Source: Cladorrhinum sp. PSN259 (Eukaryota > Ascomycota > Sordariomycetes > Sordariales > Podosporaceae). From it: a stretch of DNA of 64,000 nt. The notes under the pieces were generated by a model. That model was not told the origin of the DNA. It made no database searches and saw only the letters and a program-made list of their open reading frames with translations. Position 1 is the stretch's first letter, and each line of letters opens with the position of its first letter. The position numbers and the translations under genes are program-made. The stretch covers positions 62,001 through 126,000 of the forward strand of contig MU867096.1 in the NCBI GenBank assembly GCA_033725935.1, in the 5' to 3' direction. Below are positions 32,283 to 41,260 of this stretch, in pieces.

Positions 32283-34598
32283 TCAGTTGTACTCTTCCAA
32301 ACCTTCTTCTTGTTGAGAAGAAGAGGGTCTCGACGTACTAGCCCCGAGCGATATTCCCCTCCCCCCTCTCATCGAATCAACGCTCATATGACTTCCTCCC
32401 GTGCCCCGCCTCTTAGGCGTCGTCATCATCTGCATCATAGCCATGGCCGACGTGGGGCTACCCGCCGAACCATTCTGCTGGGACTGGTACGACGTATGGA
32501 GAGGCTGCTCCGCCATACCGTCCATCTCAGCCGCCTTGGCCCCGACGACACCACCAGACGAAACAGGCGTCACAGGGCTCCCTAACCCAAAATCACCACC
32601 CTCCACACCAAACCCCGTAGTGATTTCCGATTGTAGATTGCTTTTGCTCGGTTTTGGTCTCGTAAGCCGACTCCTTGGCGGTGACGCGACCCGAATTTGC
32701 GACGGAGATTGTGACTGGGACTGAAGCTGCGGCACGATCCTAAGTGCCGGCTCCAACATCTTCTGCTCCTCTTTGCCTCTCTCCGGCCCCGGTCTACCAT
32801 CTTCCTCGGCTTCTTCCACCTCCGCTTCCGGTCCATCAACCCTCTGCTCATCTTCATCCTCTTCCCCCGTGCTCGTAGTACCCGCTCTTCCCGCTATGCC
32901 CCTACCACTATAAGTAGAAGAAAGCCTAATAGTGTTATTATCCTCCCCAACCGCGGTACTAACATCACTATCCGCCAAGTCATCGCTCAACCCCCCTCTA
33001 CTAGCTAAGTGGTGCCTCCCGCCATAGTGGTGCCTAGCAAATCCACCATCCATGTGGAACATATCCTCGGTATGTTGCCGTCTCACGCTCCTGTACCTCT
33101 CATACTCTTCCCTCGTATGCTCTGCCCCAGTGAAGCTATCCAGCGCATCAAAGACATGCTGGAAAACCTGCTGTTCCACATCCCTCGCCCACAGGAAATC
33201 CAAATGCTCGTAGTGCGGAATCTCGTTAGCCACTGTCTGGCTCGGCAGCTCGCGCAGCATGGCCTTGATGTCAACTAACGAGTCGCTGCCGCCATATACG
33301 AGCACAATGGGCGTCTTGATGTTGCGTGTCGGATATTTCGCGACCTTGGTGTATTTGCTGCTAGTGGCAGACAGCAAGGGGCGGTGGACGTCATCGTCAT
33401 ACATTTGGAAAGACTTTGTGCGGATGATTTGGAACCAGTGGACGACGGATTTAGTTGAAGTAAAGGAGTACAGGTGAGGATAGGCAGCAAGCTTTTGGGA
33501 AGTACTGATATTCTCTGTGCGCCAGTTGAAGAGAAACGATAGCCCAAAGTCGATAAGCTTGGTGAAGATGGGCGGATAAAGAATCGACTGCCACATGGTA
33601 GCTGAGCTGAGGATGGAACGGCGACCGAAGAGGAGGAAAAGGACTTGTGGAGATGCCTTGACAAGGGCGTCGACAATACCATTGGAAAGACCGGCCGGCG
33701 ACATTGCTGGTGCGAGGGCTATAAAGACATTGACCTGATCATTGAGTTTCGGGTGGATGGACAAGCTTGCGAAAGCTTGAGCTGTGCCTTGAGAGAAGCC
33801 TATGTAAGATAGTGATGGCTGGCCAGTGATGTCGAGGATGTAGCTGATGCTATTGGGGATATCGTGAAGGGCAAACTGATCAATGGAAAAGTTCCAGAAC
33901 TCGTTCGTGTTTGGTGAGAAGCGAATTGACTTTTTAGAGTACTTGTTTCCGCGATTGTTGCCGAGCCACACATCGAAACCTCTCTCCACCAAGACAAATG
34001 GCAAAGCCCTTTGCTCATCCGTCAGGCAAACCCATACCTCGCTGTTCATTAGCAAGCCATGGTGTAGGTAAACAACCTTTTTCTTGACGCTGTTGGGGCC
34101 GCAATTGACCCGTGTGTTTTCCTCCCCTTTCCTCCAGGCCAACCTGTGTAATCCAAGTAGATATCCATCCTCGGTACGAACGACATGTTCCTCGGCGGTG
34201 TAGCCGAACATGGCGCATAAATCGACAAAATCGGAGGCATCGCGAACCGAAGCCGAAATGGACTTTCTCCTTTGTTCTGCTCTTTTCTGCTTTGGAGTCG
34301 TCAAGCTATTAAATAGACGTCTCGATATTCCGTAGAAAAGATTCAATAATGTGGGCGCTGAATCAAGAGGTTAGTCCTGGTGATCGTGCCCAGCGTCCGC
34401 AAAAGGATATCTTACGTAGCGCAAGAGTAAAGATTCGAATGAAAGCCTCGAGGCCAATGAGAAAAAACGATCCGATAAGGGCGACATATTCAGCTCTGTT
34501 CGAGGGCAGGCAAACCGTTATCGTCAGTTGAAGATATGGATTTGGAAATGTTTCTGGAGGTCTCACATGTTAAGGCGTCCCAGAAATGGGACAGGCAT
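32283..34598 (-). CDS. Membrane-anchored steryl-ester/triglyceride lipase (Yeh/Tgl1 family)
   Basis: Exons are 34598-34567, 34495-34416 and 34357-32283 (728 residues). Introns are 71 nt (GTGAGA, CTGAC branch, AACAG) and 58 nt (GTAAGA/TTCAG). The two short 5' exons supply the start MPVPFLGRLNIAEYVAL and a membrane helix at about residues 12-36, which the large exon alone lacks. The AB-hydrolase lipase core follows: FGYTAEEHVVRTEDGYLLGL, oxyanion LHHGLL, nucleophile GFSQG (Ser about 226), Asp in YGGSDSLVD and His in HYEHLDFLW. This matches yeast Yeh1/Yeh2/Tgl1, which hydrolyse steryl esters at lipid droplets or the plasma membrane. The last 230 residues are acidic and Ser/Gly/Met-rich, probably disordered. 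An alternative last exon at 32245-32121 is possible (see findings). Confidence 0.88.
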
Positions 34599-35236
34599 CT
34601 TGGCGGATCCCCTGTGCTTCTTTCTACCTGCTCATTGATATAGAGCTGTGCGCCAGATAGATGAGCTTCGAACCTGGATCTCAGTTGGGTCTAATCTTTG
34701 GTGGGAGATGGAGCGAAGGTCTCGAAGTAAAGGTGCCAGGAGCTCAGAGGACTCCATCAACGGAACGGGGGGGCGCTCTTCCAGTTAGTGTCGCAGTGTT
34801 GGTATTTAGTGTTGTAAGAATGCTGAAACGAGGCGATGTGATGTCACCCACGTCACATGCAAATGCTTGTCCACAAACTTAATTATCAGCTGTGTCCGCT
34901 TCAAGCGTCTACCACTTGCCGCATCAATTATCAACTTATACTACAGAGCTCATGTGCGTTTTGAGCACATGTTTATCAAGTTATTTGCTTCTAGTTAGAG
35001 GACTAAATAGTTGCAATAAAGTTTGAAGAAAGTATGCTTAAGATTGTGCCCAAAAGCAGTTGTTGGTAATTATGATGTATTACAGCGAAATATTACCTGG
35101 TCCGGGGGCCAACCGATGCCAAGCGCAAGCCACAGAGTGATCAGCGCACCAGTGTTCTAGCTCGCCTGTCGCCACTCCAGACATTTCTCACCGAGACCTG
35201 AAGGACCCTTGCGAACACGAGCGCAAAACCACCAAG
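34599..35236. other. Divergent promoter of lipase and PET191 genes
   Basis: About 640 bp between divergent starts, moderately AT-rich around 34870-35090. No gene seen. Confidence 0.6.
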
Positions 35237-35695
35237 ATGCCGAGCTCATGTAAAGACTTGCGTACGCCTCAATTGACTACCAACCACTCATAATACCCAG
35301 CTAACACTCAATCAGGAGCCGCGTTGGCGCAATGCCTTCAGGAATCCGAGTGTGTTATGGTCCACCGAAACTCAGCTTCCGATTGCCTTCGAGCACCCCT
35401 CTCAGACACACTCCCACTCAGGTGTCAACAGCTCAAGAAGGGTTTTGGAGAGTGCAGACGAGGCATGATTGATATGCGCAAGCGCTTCAGAGGCAACCAG
35501 CCTGTAGCCTTCCGCCAGCTCGAGCAGACCGAGTCCAGTGGAGACGGATACCAGTTGTATGCGGGCAAGTCGGCATTCGCAGGCACACGAGGCGAGACAG
35601 ACGGAAACGAGAAGGGGCCCGAGGACTGGAGAGAACTTGAGAATAAGAGATACAGAGACGAGCAGGCTAAGGCGGCTACCGAAAAGAAGGCATGA
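35237..35695 (+). CDS. PET191: Cytochrome c oxidase assembly protein Pet191/COA5
   Basis: Exons are 35237-35261 and 35316-35695 (134 residues). The 54-nt intron has GTACGC, branch GCTAAC and TCAG. The first exon encodes only eight residues plus one base, and is needed for the first cysteine. Twin CX9C spacing is visible as Cys5/Cys15 and Cys45/Cys55, with extra Cys21 and Cys32. Blocks such as QLKKGFGECRRGM and DMRKRFRGNQP match Pet191. The family is imported into the mitochondrial intermembrane space and needed for complex IV assembly; its exact step is not known. The C-terminal half is a Gly/Glu/Lys-rich tail longer than in yeast. It lies head-to-head with the lipase gene. Confidence 0.95.
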
Positions 35696-36515
35696 TTCAT
35701 GAAGCGTATACCAATAGGTGGACATAAAACGGATGCGCGCGCAAGAGACAGCACTTCGAACGCAAGATTTGCCTCGCGTCCTCGCTCTATAAGTGGTGTA
35801 CCATAATTGTACAATATTTGGACTTGAAGCGAGTAGACCATGGTCGGTGTTTAGGGGAGCGAAAACGCTCGAGGGATACCCAGACTTTTGACCTCCATTG
35901 GGCCGCTGGATGAGATTGAGATTTAGCCTGCCTGCATACACTTAGTATAAATCTATAGAATTCCAACTTCCATCAGCAGGTAAGCTAGGTTTAAAGACGA
36001 AAACGCCATGATGACGGTCGCAGCCTTTATCAGTTTGTTTGTGGCACGTGGGTGGCCGAGATGGGGAACCTTCCCCAACTGCTTCAAAGTTGGGTCTAAG
36101 AAGTCTCAAACAAGAAATTAACCAAACACAATGGCCATCTCGACCACGTTCCGCAGCACTGAACTACTGACTGATAGAGCATCCTTGTTTTCTTGACGGT
36201 CGTGCACTAGATACAGACTACCGGAAAGACACACCGTGGCATGGGATGCGAACTGGATACCCACATGCCATGCCACGCGCCGCATCATGGCAATTCCAAG
36301 GCGATTCATGTCCAGGGTTTGGAGAGCAAAGACAAGATCCTTGTTACGTCGCAGTTTCCGTTTTATCACTTCCCCGACAAGTTCTTTGATATCAATGTCA
36401 ATTGAAATCCAAGAAAGACGACTTCAGCGATAAGAATACCAAGCTCGACGACAATAGTGATGGGGGTTTCATAACCCCCTTTTGCCGGAGACAGAGACAT
36501 CAACACACCGCCAAG
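35696..36515. other. Intergenic, PPN2-like gene promoter
   Basis: About 820 bp holding the PET191 3' UTR and the upstream region of the phosphoesterase gene. The frame of the next gene is open back to 36402 but without an ATG before 36516. No other gene seen. Confidence 0.55.
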
Positions 36516-38387
36516 ATGATTCCTCAAGCAGTAACACATTTATTCAACCGCCGTGCGCCACGATCAATGCTCTTCCTCATATTTGGATCTCTCTCCTTCT
36601 TGACACTATGCATCTTCTTGCTCCATCTGCCCTCCCTCCAACCGGTGGCCAGGATCCCAATATCTGGGCTGCAAGATGAAAAGAAAGTGGTATCGGAGCC
36701 AGGGCAACCGGGCATGACGTCTTTGTCAACTCCCGCAGTAGCGCCAGGGTCAACGACATCACTCATGCCCGATGAAGACCCTCCGCATCACAACCATCAC
36801 CAAAGCACCAATACTCACCATATCTCTCAGGCTGACCAAATGCCTATCGCTCACATTGATGAAAATGAAGACGACGAATTTTCAGGAATGACCCAGTTCA
36901 CCAACCATCACCCACCCATCCTCCCCTCTCCCACACTGATCGCCGACTTACCGGCGTCCGCTGTCTTGCCTTCAATCCCTCGTCCTACTTCTTCATCAAC
37001 TCCCAAATCCCGGATAATCGTGGTAGGAGATGTGCACGGCAACCTGGAACCCCTCAAAGAACTTCTCAAAAAAATAGAATTCAGCCCTCACAACAATTAC
37101 GACTTCGAAAGCAACGGCAAGAAGCATGGCGGCACTCGCCCTCCTCACCAAGGCAAAACAAGGGACCAGCTGGTCTTCGTGGGCGACATGATCACCCGCG
37201 GTCCCGACTCGAGAGGAGTAGTCGACCTAGCAATGAAGGTAGGGGCCAGCGCAGTGAGAGGAAATCACGAAGACCGTGTCCTCGCCGCCGCCAGGGGTAT
37301 GAAGAAGTTAGATCGCAACGAGTGGACTGCCCAGGACCTTTCAGGGGAGAATCAATACCACTCATCCGAGGAGGAATCACCAGACCCCGATACAGCCGAC
37401 CCGGAGGCACTCAACCGAAAAAAGAAACACAAATCAAAAGACGACCACGCCCGCAAAATCGCCAAGTCTTTATCCAGGTCCCAACTCCGCTGGCTGGAAT
37501 CACTCCCCATCATCCTTCGCCTCGGCCATTTCCCGTTTACCGCTACCGCTTCTCCTTCACCACCCTGGGACGCAGGCACGATAGTGGTGGTGCACGGCGG
37601 TCTCGTTCCAGGAGTCAAACTTGAGAGTCAAGATCCATGGGCCGTGATGAACATGCGCAGCCTTTTATACCCTCGCCATCGTCATCACGGCAAGAAGAAG
37701 GGACCAAAGCACAAGACTCTCTCATCTGATAATGATGAGTTTGATCTCGAAAATGATGATACACCGGAAAATGTCACCTCACAATTCAAAAAACTCTCCG
37801 TTTCTTCTCCTGCCTCCCACCACACCTCCCCCGATTCTGTCTCTGACTCTGAATTCACCACCGCTTCGAGCCCAACCTCAGATAATGATGACGACTACGA
37901 TGAACCAGAAGACCCAGAGGAATTCACCACCAAAAACACAGTAACTGTCCCAATCGACACCCGCAAGGGCGAGCCCTGGTCCCGCGCCTGGAACCGCTAT
38001 CAAAACGCGCTTTCCCTTTCTTCCAGACTTCACAATGACACGATGGTAGTCATATACGGACACGACGCCAAGGCGGGGCTGCAAGCCGATATGGAGGTTG
38101 ATATCTCACCTTATTCTTCTTCAAAGAACAACAACAACAAGAAGAAGAAGAAGTCTAAGGGTGGCAGCAGCCATGGTAACAATAATAGAAAGAAGAAACC
38201 AAAAGGTGTGAGGTACGCTTTTGGTCTGGATAGTGGATGCGGACACGGCAAACAGTTGACGGGCTTGGTGATTGAGGCTGTTGAGGATGAAAAAGACGGT
38301 GGGAAACAAAGGATAAAGCACAAGCTTGTTCAAGTTGATTGTGGTGGTGAGGTTAGTCTGCACGGAGAAGGACAGGACCAAGAGTAA
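36516..38387 (+). CDS. PPN2: Membrane-anchored calcineurin-like phosphoesterase (Ppn2-like)
   Basis: An intronless frame. ATG at 36516 is the first in-frame Met and gives 623 residues. Short basic N-terminus, then a signal-anchor helix (about residues 17-39, MLFLIFGSLSFLTLCIFLL), then a His/Asp-rich linker. The metallophosphoesterase blocks are in order: VVGDVHGN (about 169), FVGDMITRGPD (about 219), GNHED (about 248), VVHGGL (about 358), IYGHDA (about 511) and LDSGCGHG (about 570). This matches yeast Ppn2, a vacuolar metal-dependent endopolyphosphatase delivered as a type II membrane protein, so polyphosphate cleavage in the vacuole is the likely role. Two low-complexity inserts are odd: an acidic Ser/Asp/Pro-rich stretch at about 400-490 between catalytic blocks, and an Asn/Lys run at about 532-560. 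Related Ser/Thr phosphatase-like activity cannot be excluded. Confidence 0.85.
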   Translation: MIPQAVTHLFNRRAPRSMLFLIFGSLSFLTLCIFLLHLPSLQPVARIPISGLQDEKKVVSEPGQPGMTSLSTPAVAPGSTTSLMPDEDPPHHNHHQSTNTHHISQADQMPIAHIDENEDDEFSGMTQFTNHHPPILPSPTLIADLPASAVLPSIPRPTSSSTPKSRIIVVGDVHGNLEPLKELLKKIEFSPHNNYDFESNGKKHGGTRPPHQGKTRDQLVFVGDMITRGPDSRGVVDLAMKVGASAVRGNHEDRVLAAARGMKKLDRNEWTAQDLSGENQYHSSEEESPDPDTADPEALNRKKKHKSKDDHARKIAKSLSRSQLRWLESLPIILRLGHFPFTATASPSPPWDAGTIVVVHGGLVPGVKLESQDPWAVMNMRSLLYPRHRHHGKKKGPKHKTLSSDNDEFDLENDDTPENVTSQFKKLSVSSPASHHTSPDSVSDSEFTTASSPTSDNDDDYDEPEDPEEFTTKNTVTVPIDTRKGEPWSRAWNRYQNALSLSSRLHNDTMVVIYGHDAKAGLQADMEVDISPYSSSKNNNNKKKKKSKGGSSHGNNNRKKKPKGVRYAFGLDSGCGHGKQLTGLVIEAVEDEKDGGKQRIKHKLVQVDCGGEVSLHGEGQDQE

Positions 38388-38835
38388 GGTAATAAGTGGC
38401 CTGTTGGCTTGAAGGTTTTAGCATTTTGCATTTCTTGATCGGCATTGCATGTGGTTTGGCGTTTCAGGTTTGAGTTCAAAAGGGGTACATTCTTTCGTCA
38501 TTGTTCATAGACTGTCGAGCAGTGGTATATACTTTCCCCCTCCCTTTCGGCAGCGTAATGTTTAGATCGAAGTGAATGCTTTCTACAAAGAATCGAGTCA
38601 AATATGCATTTACTATTTCTGACAATAATGTTGCAACAAGCTCGACTTCTTTATTGCATATCGCTAGCAAGCAATAGCAGGCAAAGTATTCTCATAAATG
38701 ACAAGTCCCCGCTTTCGAGGTTCAGCAGTCTTTTTCCTCGCTTAAAGGCAAGACGCAAAAAGCAAAAGGTATCCCAATCTTTTTATGTCATATATCTCCA
38801 TACGCCCATTTTTTTTATTTTTATATTACCAACAT
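38388..38835. other. Convergent 3' regions of PPN2-like and TAL1 genes
   Basis: About 450 bp, T-rich toward 38800. Fits two facing 3' UTRs. No gene seen. Confidence 0.6.
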
Positions 38836-40290
38836 TTACTGAAGCTTAGCCTTGATGATCTCCTTGAGGGTGACGGCATCAGCGGCGAACTTGGAGATAC
38901 CCTCACGGAGCTTCTCAACGGCCATCTGGTCCTCGTTGAAGTCGAAGCGGAAGGTGGGCTCATCGTTGATATAGGTCTTCCTCTCGAGGTTGAGGGTGGT
39001 GGCGCTGGCAGCGTCGAGCTTCTTGGGGACGGCCGCGTCGGAGTTGAGGAGGTCCTCGAGGAGGTTGGGCTGTGCATTATCGAGTTAGCACTTCATTTAC
39101 CAAACGTACACACGAGCAAACAAAAGCTTACAGAGATGGTGAGGTAGTCACAGCCGGCAAGCTCAGTAATCTCGCCAGTGTTGCGGAAAGAGGCACCCAT
39201 GACGATGGTCTTGTAGCCGAACTTCTTGTAGTAGTTGAAGATGGCCTGGACGCTCTTGACACCGGGGTCCTCCTCCTTGGCGTACTCCTTCTTGGTGGCG
39301 GCCTTGAACCAGTCTAGAATACGGCCAACGAAGGGGGAGATGAGGAAAGCACCAGCCTCAGCGGCGGCAATAGCCTGGACAAGGGAGAACATGAGGGTCA
39401 AGTTGGTGTTGATGCCGTGGTCGCGCTGGAGAATCTCAGCGGCCTTGATACCTTCCCATGTTGAGGCAATCTTAATGAGAACACGGTCCTTGGAGACACC
39501 AGCTTTCTCGTAGAGCTGTAGGTGAAGAGTTAGTCACAACATCATCTCTCACACCCAAACCTCTAAAAACTACATACTTCGATAATGTGAAGGGCCTTAT
39601 CGACGGACTTCTTGGTGTCGAAAGAGAAAGCGGCATCGACCTCCGTGGAAACCTTGCCAGGGATGATCTCGAGGATCTTGGTACCGAACTGTACTAGGAG
39701 GTTGTCGAGGGCAGAGTCAACCTGCTCATCGACGGAACCACCCGCCTTCTTGGCAACGGCAACGGCGGCGTCGAGGAGTGCGGCATACTCGGGCTTCTTG
39801 GTGGCCGCGAGAATGAGGGAGGGGTTGGTAGTGGCATCCTGGGGCTTGTATTTGCCAATGGCTGTATAGCAATGGCGATGTGAGTAAAGGTTCTCTTTGT
39901 GCAATCAACCGGAAAGCTCGGAGCGGGGAGAATTCTCCTCGTCTCGTGCAAGTGCCGGAAGCTAGGGGGAGTACTGACAGGCAAAGTCACCTAAGCGCAA
40001 AAGTCATCATGTTAGCTATGTCCCTTTATCTTCTCTGGTAGAAAGTCATTATCAAAGGGAAATTGCGGCTTACCAGAGTCACTCACGACGACCTAAACCG
40101 GTTAACAATAGTCAGTCAGCAAAATCATCACAACAACAATATGGCGAGCTCGGGATGGCGGTGTTTCGGGCATTGTTTCGAGCTTCACTGCTCTCAATGA
40201 GGGGTTTGGCGGGGTAATACTCGGGATCATCGGGGAATCAGAAAGACATACGGTGCCAGTGGCCTTGAGCTGTTCAAGAGAGTTGGCCAT
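38836..40290 (-). CDS. TAL1: Transaldolase
   Basis: Six exons: 40290-40252, 40092-40074, 39990-39979, 39861-39578, 39515-39132 and 39069-38836 (323 residues). Exons 2 and 3 are only 19 and 12 nt. They are required to read VVVSDSGDFASIGKYKPQD across the 5' part, and every junction has GT/AG ends and keeps phase. Visible motifs are the acid/base Asp18 in SDSGD, the ATTNPS signature, and the Schiff-base Lys133 in LIKIASTWEG. The enzyme moves a three-carbon dihydroxyacetone unit between sedoheptulose-7-phosphate and glyceraldehyde-3-phosphate in the non-oxidative pentose phosphate pathway, in the cytosol. Length matches class I transaldolases. Third-codon positions are strongly C-rich (AAG, CTC, GTC), suggesting high expression. 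Confidence 0.96.
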
Positions 40291-41260
40291 CTTGAACTGA
40301 TGTGATGATTAACAACTAAAAAATTTGGTTATGAAAATGGAAAGGTACAAAGTTTCGCAGAGTTTGTTAGAAAGAAATGGGTTGGAAAGTTGTTGGGGAC
40401 GAGGACATTCGATGCAGAATGGGATAATATCCTGCCACTTTTATTAGCGGGGCATCTTCGTCATGACGCCCCTCCAAAGAGCCCAATTGCCCCCCTGTCT
40501 TTCGCCCGCCGCCTCCCCCGCCGCCTCCAGCTTCCATCAGATCCCAACCGGAACTCATCTCTCACAGTTTCGGAATCTCGATGTTGCTCGTTTCTATCTC
40601 GCTGGTCTAGAATCCATCCATTATTCCTTGATGGGTGGGCTGATAAGGAATATTGAAAAATCCCTCGAACTTTATCTCTGCGGGTGTTGATCCTCGTCAA
40701 CATGTTTCTTCCAACTCCGTGGACTCCCACTTCTCGATACTTCCAGTTACTAAACGATCCATTATTATTTCTCATCCCGCATCAGAAAATGCCCGGGAGC
40801 AGCATTGGCGTTCGTCCGACATGGCTCCGATGGTGGGGGGGTCTGAACTTCTGAGAGAAAGGGTCCCCATTACTCAGCCGCCTCGAGCCCCATGACCGGG
40901 AGTTCCCAACATCGCGCGTGCCGCATTGCTGGCCTTGATTGGGCCCTGCATCAATGCTCCACTTCCTGGAATAGCCTGAAGTCAAGGAAAGCCACCCCTA
41001 CGCTACATCCCCCACCAGCGACTTCTCCTCGCCCGCGGAGAACCTTTTATATAAGCTATCATCAGCATGGACAAAGACATATCATCAAGAGTGACAGGAC
41101 AGATCCGAGACCTCGTGTCATTATTAGAACCATTGCTCTTTCATTTTCCTGAATAACCTATAATGATCCTAGGATATGCAGTCCGCCCTTTTTATAGCCG
41201 CCCTTTTCCCTTACCTTTCCCTTGCGAACCCGGAAATGTATTCAGCAGACACTTCTTTTC
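40291..41260. other. Intergenic: TAL1 promoter and Tudor-SN 3' UTR
   Basis: About 970 bp between two minus-strand genes. It holds a stress-element-like CCCCT at about 40468-40472 and a TATA-like box on the minus strand at 41044-41053. No gene seen. Confidence 0.55.
41044..41053 (-). promoter_or_regulatory. TATA-like box upstream of TAL1
   Basis: Read on the minus strand the sequence is TATATAAAAG, a good TATA match. It lies about 750 bp from the TAL1 start, so using it would mean a long leader or an intron in the leader. Its use for TAL1 is inference. Confidence 0.25.

Noticed and set aside
34650..34700. Possible tRNA T-arm (GGTTCGAAGC on minus strand)
   Set aside because: No pairing T-stem and no acceptor or anticodon stem around it.
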